NCBI GenBank assembly: GCA_030544215.1
Contig: JARZZO010000004.1
Coordinates: forward strand, 19,952,501-20,016,500
Origin: Zantedeschia hybrid cultivar
Lineage: Eukaryota; Streptophyta; Magnoliopsida; Alismatales; Araceae
Length of the DNA stretch: 64,000 nt
Direction: 5' to 3'
Shown: in pieces, positions 1 to 11,358 of the stretch
How positions within the stretch are numbered: the stretch's first letter is position 1
Layout: each line of letters opens with the position of its first letter
Notes under the pieces: generated by a model
Databases searched by the model: none
What the model was told of the DNA's origin: nothing
Seen by the model: only the letters and a program-made list of their open reading frames with translations
Made by a program: the position numbers and the translations under genes

Positions 1-145
1 GTCGGCCTCACAATCAAGCAGGCTTATATCATTACACTAACGAGCAGAATCAACGCTTGAGCCTACCTTCGCACACCTCCGTTACTCTTTAGGAGGCATC
101 CGCCCCAGATAAACTACCCACCTCGCAGTGTCTCCCCACCCCCCG
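1..145 (-). rRNA. Partial bacterial/organelle-type 23S rRNA (domain V fragment)
   Basis: Read on the minus strand, this piece carries the large-subunit rRNA P-loop context (CTGGGGCGG). It is followed by the hairpin CCTCCTAAAGAGTAACGGAGG, split here as CCTCCTAAAG and AGTAACGGAGG, then CGAAGGTAGGCTCA and a TTAGTGTAATG..ATAAGCC segment. This is the order of helices 80-87 in bacterial 23S rRNA. It runs off the window edge at base 1 and stops matching near base 145. The TTAGTG..ATAAGCC segment is closer to my memory of bacterial 23S than of angiosperm mitochondrial or plastid rRNA, but an organelle origin is not excluded. It is probably a non-functional insertion or an assembly join, because plant repeat sequence follows within about 60 bases. 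Confidence 0.6.
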
Positions 146-202
146 AATGATCGGTGCGGCGGTTAGGCATTCTTAGACGAAAGAGTGGTCTTTTAGGATT
201 CC

Positions 203-480
203 TTAGGTATGGATTCTTCTAATATCTAGATTTTTTATTCTAAATGGTCCTATCATATAGGCATGTATAGAGATTAGTTTGATTCTTATGCATCTCATAA
301 CAAGGAAGAGTTATCATAGGAAATAATACTAAATTTCACCACATCCTACTCTCTCTCTCTCTCTCTCTCAAACTACACTCGCCCACCTTATGTATATTTT
401 ACATATTCTTAATTTTATAGACATTTAATTATAGTTCTTATTTTTTTGTACTTATATATAATACTTCATTCTATACAGAT
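203..480 (+). repeat. Direct repeat R1, copy a
   Basis: About 280 bases that recur in direct orientation at 7590-7872. Both copies begin TTAGGT.TGGATTCTTCTAA, share a GATTAGTTTGATTCTTATGC block, contain a CT microsatellite (about 345-370 here), and end near a CATTCTAT motif. No coding content is seen. The copies lie 7.4 kb apart. They could be a duplicated fragment of one repeat family or remnants of terminal repeats, but I find no primer-binding site or target duplication to support the latter. Confidence 0.6.
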
Positions 481-1544
481 TCTGATAAAAATGTATGCCT
501 TGCAAGCCAATCACATGAGATGTGATGGTACTATTTGATGCAATTATTTCATTTTTATTAATAATAAATAGTAATTCTTCATTAAGTCTTATCATTTTTT
601 GTGCATTTATCGTTTGATGTGATGATATCTTAAGAATTGGAAGTCCCCTTTCTAATGGAACTGACGTCATAAGAATTGGAAGTCCACAGTGGGAGACCCC
701 ACTAGTCAGCCTCTACTTTAGGTCAAGAGGTCCAAGGGGTACTAAAGGTCATTGAGTCCCCCAACTGATAGGAAATTTGAGGGTTAATCAGCATTTGATA
801 CCCTCAAAATATGTACAAAAGGAAGCTTGAGTCTAAACTATGTAGAGGACAAACCCTATGGGTCGGCCCCTATCAAGTAGGCTATTAACTTAGAAAGGTC
901 CACAAGAGGCATGAACTTTAACGTACTTCCAATTGACATGAAACTTATGGGTTCTACATAATTTTGAAAGTACTTACAAACCCATTGGCCATTTTAGAAA
1001 ATAAGGACCATGCAAGGAGAACTGTAGGGTCTCCAACATCTAATTTTTGGGTTTTAGAGGCCGCTGATTAGTCAAATCTCCACTATTGCTCGTGATATTT
1101 GTGTATTTGCTTCAAAGGAATATATTTTATCATTTCCAACTCATTAATAAAAAATTGAAGCTCTAGAGCGGGGAGAATGGCACTATAGTCCAAGGAGAAA
1201 TGGGTTTCTCTCCAAAGTTACAGGAATTAATACCAAAAGTTCTAGAAGCCTTTATAGGAAAGGATAAGGATGGTTCTGAAGTGGGACCCATGCTCCACGG
1301 AAGCATGGGGGCTGGTCAGCCCATAGTGGCCGGCCCCTTCAAGATATTCTATAAATAGGCCCCTATGGGTGAAAGAAAAAAGAAGGAATTTTTAAGAGAA
1401 AATATAGACGTTAGTAAAATATTTGTTAATTCTACCAAAAAGCAAAGAAGAGTTTTTAAAATAAATAAAAAATATTAGTAAGGTATTTGTTGGCACTTTT
1501 GAATAGTAGGGATTAATGTTGCAACACTCAATTGCAATTGTCTT
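481..1544. other. Non-coding, LTR-like debris with a TATA motif
   Basis: No credible coding region. AAGAATTGGAAGTCC occurs twice about 37 bases apart (near 632 and 669). From about 690 to 1500 the texture is that of a retrotransposon LTR: a TATAAATAG motif at 1350-1358 is followed by a purine-rich stretch like a transcribed leader. Neither LTR end nor a target duplication could be defined. Confidence 0.35.
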
Positions 1545-3091
1545 TTCCAATAATCGAAAGTCACCCCAAAAACCTCTTCATTGCTACAATGTCTAGGTGA
1601 ATACTTGATGCCTCCGGATGTTGGCATGATCGCAAGCCTAACTGATTCTTCAAAGTGAATTGCTTCAATTCTATAACCTCACCATCAACATCTTCTTCTT
1701 TTGCTTTAGGATTCTTAGTCCTCCTTTCCCTTTTGATATCCTATATTGGTATCAACCATAAGCTGTATCAACTTCCTAAGAATAATGCCTAATTGCAAAG
1801 AAATAGTAATCAAACAACGTTAACAATATATTATTTGAAGGTAATTATATGACAAAAAAAAAGAAGCAAACAAGAAATAGAAAGGCATTTCTTTTTTACT
1901 CAATCGTAAATTAGGAAATAATGATTCAAGTTATTGATGAAAGGGAAACCTTTTCTATCTAAAGGTGATTGTATATGACATTAGTCTCAAGCTAGAGAAT
2001 AATCTTTTTTCAAATTTTATTATTACCATATAGCCTTGCCCTCTCCATGGTTTACATGGTACATACCAACCAGGGTATAGATCACAACAACTAGAAGCAC
2101 CCAACACTATCATTCTAAACAAAAACAAATTAATGCCCTAAAGAAGCTATGTCATACACCAAACACCACATTTAAAATATAATTTCATATAACAAAATAT
2201 AAACTTACCTTTTCAATAGTTTCTTGGATCACCATCTGCATGCTTGCTTATGTATCTTGGTAGTATCCACTCCAATAAGACATTGAGTATACTTGTCATC
2301 TAATAATAGTTCAAGGTCAACATCTTTTGAGATGAGAGATCCTCATATTTTAGATAAAAAAACGAAGTCTTCACCAAGTATAGGTAAGATCAATTGGTCC
2401 AAATAACTTGACCTTAGCATGATAAGATCTAGAATATTAGATGTATTGGTGGCTCTAATGTTGCTTTCATTCCACCCATCTTTCTCAATAGCTAATTGAG
2501 GATTCTATCAACTATACCACCTGCACCTTCGACACTTCCCTTTCTAAACTGTCCAAGAAAGAGACAAAGTTTAAATAGAGTATAAACAATGCACAACAAG
2601 GCAAAAGATTATAGTTATAAATATAATTGAAAACTTGTGCAACAACAAAATCAAGTTCATTAAAGAGTAGGACCCCTTGTCAAAAGTATCACATACACAT
2701 TTACATGAATTTCTTCAAATCCCTTAGTCAACAATTCAGGACCCTTTCTACTGATAAAGTTTGACAACCACATATTGGCAATTGCTATAGTTAGAGTGCC
2801 TTCCCATAACCAAGGTTCCATGTAAAAGAAATCCCTTCAAAGGTGACATGCCAAACTTCTCAGACCTCTCAAAGTGTGCTCAACGGGATATTGAATATTC
2901 TTCAAACATCAATCAAATTTATGATTAACAAAAACAAAGACAGGTACAAAATTATAACGAGATAATTATTATCTTGATAAATTACCTCTTGGAGATTTTC
3001 CCTTGACATTCCCAAGACAATCAATGTTATCCCAGTTAACCCAATCATAATAGGGAAAGCTCTCGTAGAAATGATCCCAAAAATACCTTAC
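1545..3091 (-). pseudogene. CDC48: CDC48/p97-like AAA-ATPase pseudogene, D2 domain to C-terminus, introns retained
   Basis: Four minus-strand blocks follow CDC48 protein order. 2986-3091 reads VNWDNIDCLGNVKG, matching the start of the second AAA domain. 2634-2899 contains QYPVEH, EKFGMSPLKG, NFIS.KGPELLT and a degenerate Walker B (LFNELD). 2209-2548 has GGIVDRILN, ATNTSNILD, LDQLI and KDVDLELL. 1545-1740 has RERRTKNPKAKEEDVD, HFEES and a final RGFWGDFRL. The glycine-rich Walker A core is destroyed. Frames shift within blocks and several stops occur, so it cannot encode an enzyme. Blocks are bounded by plausible GT donors (for example at 2208 and 2985) and AG acceptors (1741, 2549, 3092), so this copy came from genomic DNA and not from a reverse-transcribed mRNA. 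In plants CDC48 is a cytosolic/nuclear segregase that unfolds ubiquitinated proteins. No N-terminal domain or first AAA domain is visible upstream. Confidence 0.85.
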
Positions 3092-5039
3092 CTATAATAA
3101 CATTTGGAGTGAAGGATCAGCCTCCGTGCAGAGGTTTCTACACATGCATGAGCATAGCACTATGGAGGGTGAGAAACTACTAAAAAAAATTCTTCTCTCT
3201 TGTTCGATTCCTCTCCACATGCATAGAAAGATCAAAAGAGAGGAAAGGGATTCTTCCATGGCACCTTGGTGTAGGAGAGAAGGAAAACATCGATGTTGAA
3301 AAAGTGAAACCCAAATTAAGGTGCTAGACAAGGTGAGACAAACCAAAGAAACAATGGGCCTACATGAATCAAGTATAGGCAAATCAAGAAGCCACAAGTT
3401 AAACTAGATGATGAGCCATTTCTAAAATAGATGAAAATTCTCTTTTCTTGTTTCTCAATATAATGTGCTTGAGAAATTGCTACCCATCAGTTGAACAAGC
3501 CAACTTTAGTCCCAAAGTCATATTAGCATAGTCTAAGTCCTTCATATCGAACTTATCACCAAAAATGGTACAAGTTTACCATTGTCCTAAGTCAACCTTC
3601 CTAGAAGAGGCTAAGAACATCAATGTAGAGCAATATGGTTATTCATATCTTCAACCTTATTTTGAGCTCATAATTATAAGGACTTGACAGTTGCATTTTA
3701 GGGAAGTGTAAAAAATGATAAGGACTTGATAGTTGCATTTTAGGGAAGTGCTTTTCGATACATAACAAAACAAGTATACCAACTTCATGAAGAAATAAAG
3801 TTATACCTACATTAAATGTGGCAACTTAATTATTATTAATTTAAGAAAGTCAGCTATGTTGAGGCTAAGCAAGACAAGGATGGTGATAACCAAAACATAA
3901 GCAACATGCTTATGAGTAACAATAAGGGGCCCAAGAACTACATTAGCCACATAACGAGACAATAGTTGCATGGCCGATTGGTGTTATATGTTTATGCATG
4001 GTTTTCACTTTGTAGTAATTTGACTTGATTAAGTACTCTAACTTTGAAAGGAACTCCCATTTATTGGAGGTATCCTGCATGGAAGTCAAAATCCCAACTA
4101 TATGACTCTCACTTTTTCACATGGTAATGAAACATGAGGATTTGGCTTATTTAATGGACCCTGGATGTGCATTTAGGTGGTAGCTACCTACATTCTTTTA
4201 TGCTCTTTACTCATTACATCCTCTTTCTTGCAAAGATTGTGCATTTGTCGGTGTGTTGTTTGGAGTCCTTCGGAGTTATTTAGGACACACCATTTGAAGT
4301 GTAAGTGAGTAAGTTTGGTGTTGGTGTAAGATTTTGTTCTTCTTTGTACACTTCTACATGATAATTAAGTTTTTCTTTGTTCTTTTCGTAGATGAAAGTT
4401 TTATGAAACCATGTAAAATCCACTTGTCTTCTCTTATACTTTGTTTGTTTATTTTATTGTGCATATTCTCATTTGATCTTCAACTACACACACCCATGTG
4501 ATTTTGTCAAGTTTCAAATGTTGTTAAGGATGTTGACTATAATGTTTAAGGTGAAGAAATTCAATGTCAAAATTAATTTTGATCTTGAGCAAATTATGAA
4601 GTTCTTCTTGGAAAGGAGCAAAAAAGTGGGATGAAGTTGATTTAAAAGTCATAAGCATGATTTGTTGTATTTGGTAGATGAAGTAATGTAAACATTACTA
4701 ACGTTGAGATTATTTTAAGAAACCTATATATTAAAATTAGTCATAAATAAATTTTATTAGAAAAACATAAAATTATAGTTTACAATATATAATGAGACTA
4801 ACTTTTTGGAAAATATAAATGCTTTGAATAAGTTGATCTTGCAACTTGAAGCTCTAGAGGTCAAGGTGGATGAGGAAAATTACGCTCTTACTATTACATG
4901 TTTATTCTATGAGTACTTGGTGATCACTATCTTTTGTGCAAAGATACTTTGACGACAAAAGAAGTTAAATCAAGTTTTTTTGTCAAATGAGAAACGTGTC
5001 AACTGATGGTAGGTGATTTTTGATGAGTTTGAATCAAAA
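3092..5039. other. Non-coding, AT-rich; short tandem duplication
   Basis: No gene recognised. A unit containing GACAGTTGCATTTTAGGGAA is tandemly duplicated at about 3678-3710 and 3718-3750. A 101-codon minus-strand open frame at 3092-3397 lies directly upstream of the CDC48 pseudogene. It does not resemble the CDC48 N-terminal or first AAA domain and has no recognised motif, so it is not called. The remainder is probably decayed repeat. Confidence 0.4.
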
Positions 5040-6229
5040 AAGAGTGTTGCCCAAGGATAGACTGACCCAAAGGGGGGTGAATGAGTAAGCATGCCCAATA
5101 GAAATTGCTCAAATAGAAATTAAATGCGAAAGCTAATTAATGGACAGAAGAAGATAGAAATAAGGAAACAATCATACGCTAAATGCACAGGAAATTTATA
5201 GTGATTCGGTCTATCCAGACCTACATCTAGTACCCAAGAAACCAGTTAGGATTTCTATTAACAATAAGGTACCAACTCCATGTAGGTTATACAACAACCT
5301 CCTACTTCCAGCATGCCCTCTCTTCAACCAAGAAGAGGAACAACCTCATGCTTCTAGCAGGCCCTCTCTTTCACAACCAAGAAGAAGAACAACCTCCTAC
5401 TTCTAGCACGCCCTCTTTTCCACAACCACGAAGAGGAACAAAGTGATATTAGAATACAGAAAGTGCCTATGAAATAGACAAGTATTCACAAAGAACACAG
5501 TACAGATCAAGACAGTAAATAAACAACTATACTGTATAGGTCTTGATCTGAAGAGGATCTCTAAGAGCTTCTAGTAAGAGTGATGATGTATGACTCTTGA
5601 GATCTTTAAGCTGTTTCTCTCAGTAGGTTATGTGTGTTGGCTCTTTTCTACCTCTTGGATGATTATTTCTCTCTTGTTTGAATTGTAATTCTCAATGTTG
5701 CTCTCTTTTTGTGTCTCTATGCCTATGTGTATATGTCGTCATGGATCTTCAGTGAAGGGCTTCTCTTTATATCTCTTCTTCAAAATCAATCTGTTAGACG
5801 GGTTTGTTGTAAGAAAGCTTCTTTCTGCCTATATCTAACATTCAAATTTCTAAGAAAGAAGCTGGAGAGAGTGAATAACTGGTCTACTACATTGTTGGAC
5901 TCGAGGTCGTATGAATTAATGCGTAGAAGCTTCCTCGGGTACAAACCTTTGTGCGGTCAGGTTAAACCTGTAGAGAGTACAAATACTAGAAAGGCAAGAT
6001 AGCTTTTTTTACCAGTGCATCAGTTGCTAGTAGAAGTCTATGATAGTACAAGGTGCACAGAAACTACAACAAATCTGTCAGTCAAAGATATGGCAGAGAT
6101 CTTCAAGCAAAAAAAAATACATAAAATATAACTTGAGAGTACTGGATAATTTGAATTGAATTCAGTAAAGTGAACTTTAGTCGAGATATAAATTAATCGG
6201 AATGCTAATTCTTTAATATAAGTCATGGA
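5040..6229 (+). repeat. LTR-like repeat with three 46-49 bp tandem units
   Basis: The segment opens with a CCCAAAGGGGGGTGAATGAG motif and a GTGATTCGGTC motif, of a kind common in plant LTR sequences. At 5295-5438 there are three head-to-tail units of 46, 49 and 49 bases. Each contains AACCTC.T.CTTC.AGCA and ends with an AAGAAGAGGAA-like stretch. No primer site, polypurine tract or target duplication was found, so the family and exact ends are unknown. A 97-codon open frame at 5709-6002 has no recognisable features. Confidence 0.4.
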
Positions 6230-6990
6230 CTAACGCTTGAGCAAAGTGAGAATCTGACCACTAATTGAAGTCAATAAGTGAGTGTGCATTTAACTCACAA
6301 ACATACTATTAATCAAAGTGTAAGTGGCTCTCACTTAGATTAGAGGAATGACTTAACTTAAAACACAAGAAACAATTAATCGAAGTAGTCACTAAAAGCG
6401 TTAATCGAAGAGATAATCTATAAAGTATCTTACTAATCAAAGTCTCAGATTGTTCAGTAATCGCAATGAGAGTTATGATCAATAATCGAAGAAACATCGT
6501 TAATCGAAACAACACTTGGCAAGGTTAATCGATGTAAAGTCTGAGGGCGAAACTTCGATTAGCATTACAACAGTAACCAAAGAGATCTCAGAACGCTAAT
6601 CGAAATAGAACTTAAAATTTTGTTTCGATTAAAACACAAGATGTAACTCTAAGTTGAGTTTCGATTAACGTTATCAAGGTAATCGAAGTGGCTGCTCAAA
6701 TGTTAACGAAGTCATATTTAGACAGATTCGAGGTGAGCACCTTAAATGATAATCAAATGCAACTTTAAGATATTAATCGATGGAGAACTTAAAATGCTAA
6801 TCGATGGAAATCTTATAAAGCTAATTGGTACGGAGCTTTAAGTTTTTTACTGGAAGTAACAAAGACAACATTAATCGAAGTGATCTTTAGCCACCTAATC
6901 AATAGAACACTTAGAAAAACTGATCCGATTAAATATGAGAGTGATGTTTCAATTAGTGCTAAACTATCTGCAGGTTACTTGATTAATCGG
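6230..6990. repeat. Cluster of degenerate TAATCGAA / TTCGATTA motifs
   Basis: Within about 760 bases the octamer TAATCGAA, close variants (TAATCAAA, TAATCGAT, TAATCGCA) and its reverse complement TTCGATTA occur roughly 20 times, in both orientations, about every 25-45 bases. The intervening sequence is not itself repeated, so this is not a simple tandem satellite. Neighbouring opposite copies can pair, for example TTAATCGAA with TTCGATTAA. There is no coding potential. It resembles the short-palindrome arrays in the LTRs farther right, but with a different core. Confidence 0.6.
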
Positions 6991-7221
6991 AATTCTAGTT
7001 ATCTCTTTTTATTATGAGAGTTAAAGAACTTTGAAAGTAACTAAATTGCAGAACTTATATAACTTATGACAGAGATTGTCAGCAACTGGATAAAGAAGCA
7101 AAGAGATTTCTTTCACTCTCTAGAGACAAAATCCTATTATTTTCATAGTTGTTATCACCAAAAATATTTTCAGAGTGTGTTATCATCAAAAATATGAGAG
7201 AATGAAAAACACAAATTACAC

Positions 7222-7515
7222 AACAAAGAGGACATTAGAAGTAAGAATTGGAAAGAAGAATCAACTTAGATTCATGTCAAGAAGAAAGGATAATATATGC
7301 CATTACAATAAGCAGAAGATTACTAAAAAATAGATTCCAAGCCTTCGAACATGTCCAAAGTTTAATGAAGTTGAATCAAGAAAGAGGACATTAAAAGCAA
7401 AGAATTGGAAAGAAGAATAAGTGTAGATCTATGTCAAGAGGAAAATATGATATATGCCTAAAAAACTAAAGAAGGTCATTAAAAAGTATGTTCCAAACCG
7501 TCAGGGAGGTCCAAG
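7222..7515 (+). repeat. Tandem duplication of an approximately 155 bp unit
   Basis: Two diverged head-to-tail copies (about 7222-7376 and 7377-7515). Each begins AAAGAGGACATTA.AAG, then AAGAATTGGAAAGAAGAA, TAGAT.TATGTCAAGA, ATATATGCC and a TTCCAA.CC.TC segment. No coding content is seen. Confidence 0.6.
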
Positions 7516-7589
7516 TGGAAAAGGAAAGACATTGAAGAAGCCAAAGTGGCTTCTAACTTGAAGAATGATGGAGTTGTTCTTGTCATTTT

Positions 7590-7872
7590 CTTAGGTTTGG
7601 ATTCTTCTAACACCTAGATTCTTGATTCTATATTCCAATTATATAGGCATCTATGAAGATTAGTTTGATTCTTATGCATCTCATGATGGCTAGAGTTTTT
7701 ATAGAAAATAATATAGTGTCTCGTCTTCCTACATTCACCCTCTCTCTCTCTCTCTCACAACCCACACCCATCCGCCTCGTGTACTTTACATATTTTCTAT
7801 TTTACTTAAACATTTTCATTACAATTTATAATCTTTTATCTTTATTTATACAACTCCATTCTATGCATATTT
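7590..7872 (+). repeat. Direct repeat R1, copy b
   Basis: Second copy of the repeat at 203-480, in the same orientation, again with a CT microsatellite (about 7739-7757). It ends just before the proposed start of the Tat-F LTR at 7898. Homology between the copies fades at 7868-7872. Confidence 0.6.
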
Positions 7873-7897
7873 ATTTTTATTAACACAATTTTATTTG

Positions 7898-9255
7898 TGT
7901 AGTGTCACTCTAGTTTATAGAATTGCAATTTTGTTTGCATAGTTTCACTTGACTTCACATTGAAAATTTCATGACATTATAATGCCCCAAGGTTGTCTTT
8001 AGTTTAATCATTTGATTGATTTTTACTTATTATTTTTTGAATTTAGTTGAGTCTTTTTAATCACGTCTTTCATGCAGGGCGTCATTTAAGTTTCTAGTCC
8101 TAATCGATTTTTGAATCAAATTTTTAATCCATCATCAAATTGTCTGAATCACGTCTGCCATAACAGACGTCATTTAGAGTTTTAACCCCAGTCGATTAAC
8201 TATTTGATTTTTGAATGGATGCCTATTCACTTGAAACGCGTCAACCATGATAGACGTCATTTAAAGTTTCTATATTTATGTCCAATTTTTATTCTCTTTT
8301 TGACCTCTTGAAAAGACGTCATATTTGGTGGACGCCTTTTTAAAAATCATCTGCGTGATTCGACGCGATTCGGTTGCGTAGCCCAGAAGGCCCAATTCGA
8401 ACTAAATTGAACTATTTACTTCCAATGTGGTTTCTTTTCATGCTAATCTATTTTTTCATGGATTGATCCGTGGTTGGGAAAGAGTTTTTAGATAGTTTCC
8501 ATGTTGTGTGATGTCTTGGAGTTCAAGAACTTTATTTTTTTATATAATTATTGTGAAAGTTAGACCTCTATATATACATATGTGCTTTGGAGCTTGAAAA
8601 GAAGTTGGTCAATTGATCATTGTGAGTTCTACTAAAGAGAGAAGAGAATCCTCTCCCCTTTGCACGAAAATCAATAGCCTTGGAGTTCTTCTTTCTCTCC
8701 CGGAAGTCTTCTTCATGAAGGGTGCCTTCAGTCAAGGGTGACTTTTGGAGGGGCCAACTTCTTCTTTCCCATATTTCTTGCATTCTTTTAACTCTAGATT
8801 CTAGTTTTCATTCATCATAGTCATCACATCATCTTTATTACACACAACACATCATAATCTACCTTCCCTCTTGCATATAGGGGTTTAAAGTAAAAGACCA
8901 GAAAAAAGTGAGTTTTTAGTTTGGTTGCATATTTATTTTTCATCTAGAATAGATACTACACTATAATTAAAATTCTAATCATCTTCTTATTTTTTATTTG
9001 TTTATTTGCAAGGATCACAAGAAGCAAGCTTCATCATTCAAAGAGAGTGAAAGAGCAAGAGAAAAAGGACTTTTCTTCCTTGGTCGACTAAGGAGGGAGA
9101 AGTTGGAATTCACAATCATCCCAAAAATATAAGGTACATACATGATCACTTCATTATTTTTCTTATCTTGAGAATATCATTCTTTGGCGATCACAATTTA
9201 AATGTTTTGTACAATATTTGATTTCAATTTCAAAAGAACATAATGAGCACTTACA
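7898..9255 (+). repeat. Probable 5' LTR of Tat-F
   Basis: About 1.36 kb beginning TGTAGTGTCACTC and ending TTACA, followed after six bases by the primer site. It parallels the Tat-T LTR: early AAATTTCATGACATTATAAT and TTTAATCATT blocks, then palindromes with GACGTC cores near 8059-8090, 8147-8182, 8231-8268 and 8309-8345, then a TGGCGATCAC-like motif near 9185. Its partner LTR is missing. Confidence 0.6.
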
Positions 9256-9261
9256 ACTTTT

Positions 9262-9278
9262 TGACGATCACGTTGGGA
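9262..9278 (+). promoter_or_regulatory. Tat-F primer-binding site
   Basis: TGACGATCACGTTGGGA lies six bases after the LTR end. It differs by two bases from the Tat-T site TGGCGATCACGGTGGGA. Confidence 0.6.
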
Positions 9279-10183
9279 ACAACCGTGCCGTTCTCTTTCT
9301 TTTAATATTCACTTTCTTTTACACTCGACACCCATGTGTGTCACCTTTCTTTTGCACTTACTTGTGCATTCCATTGTGCTCCTCAGGTACGTTTATTTTT
9401 TTAGTTTCATCTCTCATGCACCGCATGCACCCTCCTTTTTTAACGACAAATTGGCATCCTTTTTTATGGTTTAAAAGTTGTCTTATTTAAGATTGTTTTT
9501 TAATATTTTAGTGTTTTAAGCTTGATTGCTTGCCTACCTGAATTTGGGATCTTATTGTAGATTTTTATTCTTTTCCTTCTATCTGTATAACTGAGAGAGG
9601 AAGGCCTCTCTCTATTTCTGTTACGCATTCTAAATCATGTCCACACAATTAGACGTGATTCAGAATAGCGTCCTTCACGACAGACGTCATTCAGTCTGCT
9701 TGATTGCTATTTGAAGAGGGCCTGTAAAGGGAACCAATTTGCTGAATTGCACCTACTTTGGTGGACGTGATTCATAAATGCGTCCTCCTTCCCAGACGCG
9801 ATTTAGATCACTGATACACATTATTGTTTCGTTCTAGCTCTTGCATCTTTAGCCATTCTTTTGCACATCTCAGGAGCCAAACACCATCTTGGTGCTTGTA
9901 ATTCCCTCTAATTGAGGTGGTCCTTCTCTTCTGGATTGGAAGAACTTGTATCAAGGCCTCTGTAAATCCCCAGAAGCAAAAGTCTCCATCTTTGCTCATC
10001 GGGTTGGTTGTACCTTTGAAGATCTGGGTAGATTGCCTTTTTGTGTCGAATTGTGAGAATCCTTAGAGAATAACGGTGGTCATAAATTGAAACTAAAATT
10101 TTACCCATTTGAGAGAATCCCACCTTGCTTAAAACCTATCTAACACAACAAGAAATTCCAAAACAACATAAGCATTCACTTGC

Positions 10184-10640
10184 TTGGTAATTTCTGCAAA
10201 ATTGTATGAATTTCTTGTTAATTGGTTTTCAAATATGATACTTCATTCAAGTAGAATCGTTAGAATGACTATGTATGAATATGATAATCTATTTGACCAT
10301 GAGGAAGATTCTCATAACCCTCAAAATCAATTTCAAAATAATCCTCAAGGACTTCAATACGATCAGTACAATCCCACTTCGGGATATCACACTCATTCTC
10401 AAGTTCATGCTCTTGAATCAGAACCGAATCTAAATCCAGGTAAGGCTTAGGACCATAATGAGCAGTCATCTTCTAACCCATTTGCAGATCTTGTGTCTGC
10501 TCTCGGAGTCCTCGCTAACCATTTGGATCCTCGGCAACTCGAGGCTATCCAAGTTATATTGAAAGGGAAAACTCACACGGATCCTTCTTTGCTGATACAT
10601 GATATTTGGGATGGAAATGAACCTCACTCTTTTGCCAAAA
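10184..10640 (+). pseudogene. gag fragment of Tat-F
   Basis: An open frame from 10184 to 10450 is followed, after a stop at 10448, by an in-frame continuation to about 10640. The readable part includes DLVSALGVLANHLDPRQLEA and IQVILKGKT. These correspond closely to DLVNALGVLASRLDPQQFEA and IQSILKGKT in Tat-T gag at 18700-18780. Only the N-terminal region before the capsid-like core is present. Confidence 0.7.
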
Positions 10641-11290
10641 AGGCCAATTAACTTTCCTAAAAGATTTAGATATTTTTACATGTATACTTTTAGATTTATT
10701 CAAACTTTGCATATACATCCCTTACTTTATCAGAATTGACGGAAGTTAGAGTTCATGGTATTTTGACTTAAGGGTATAACTTTAATCCTTTTGAAGATAT
10801 CAAAATTATTTATAATAACATATGTATGAAAGTTTTATAATAATATGTATGTCAAAGGCAATGGTACAATGGTATATATATATTAGATTACGACCTAAAT
10901 AGAAACTTGTACTCAATCTTAGATATGATCACATCTCTAACATTGGCTTCGTCGATCATCTGTGCAACTAAAAAGGAGAGAACTAGCTGCCTTATTTCCT
11001 TCGGGACCCATGTAAATTAAGTGGCCACCTGAGTTTCGAGGGATGAGAATCGCAAATGTGTGGCATTCACTTACTGTAGGAGTTTCCTCTTCCTTGTCTT
11101 GAAGTAATCTTCTCTAAGTTAAAGATCTATATCAAAGGGTAGAGAGGCGACGTTGGCCTCCGCGAACAACGCACAGCAGAACAGAATCCGTTTCGACCAT
11201 CTTAGCTACTTATTGACTGAAACCCTAATTGAGGAACAAAAGCAGCACAAAAGGAGGCAAACGACCCACAATCGAGGCGGCGGGGGAAGA
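10641..11290. other. AT-rich spacer; 3' flank of the TPD1-like gene
   Basis: No gene seen. Bases 10916-11136 recur almost unchanged at 15821-16041 (listed separately). The rest is low-complexity host-like intergenic sequence. Confidence 0.4.
10916..11136 (+). repeat. 221-bp direct repeat, copy a (3' flank of the TPD1-like gene)
   Basis: The same 221 bases occur at 15821-16041 in the same orientation. Shared landmarks are GATCACATCTCTAACATT, AAAAAGGAGAGAACTAGCTG and GTTTCGAGGGATGAG. It may be a copied piece of the host locus or an unrecognised short repeat. Confidence 0.7.
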
Positions 11291-11358
11291 TTAATTAATT
11301 AGAAAAGGAAGCCGTTGCCTTATAGTTCTAATTACACATATCATGCTTAACCTAACCC

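Larger units (their letters stand above)
7898..10640 (+). mobile_element. Tat-F: 5' part of a degraded Ty3 Tat-lineage retrotransposon
   Basis: This fragment is a diverged relative of the complete element at 16297-30106. It has a probable 5' LTR (7898-9255), a primer-binding site (9262-9278), an untranslated leader, and the first part of gag. It stops abruptly near 10640 in unrelated AT-rich sequence. No protease, polymerase or integrase remains. Leader blocks shared with Tat-T include CTCATCGGG.TGGTTGTACC (near 9996) and AACAAGAAAT (near 10147). The left boundary is approximate. Confidence 0.75.

Noticed and set aside
3092..3397. 101-codon minus-strand frame upstream of the CDC48 pseudogene
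   Set aside because: It does not match the CDC48 N-terminal or first AAA domain and has no recognised motif.
203..7872. R1 copies as LTRs of one element
   Set aside because: No primer site after the left copy, no polypurine tract before the right copy and no target duplication.
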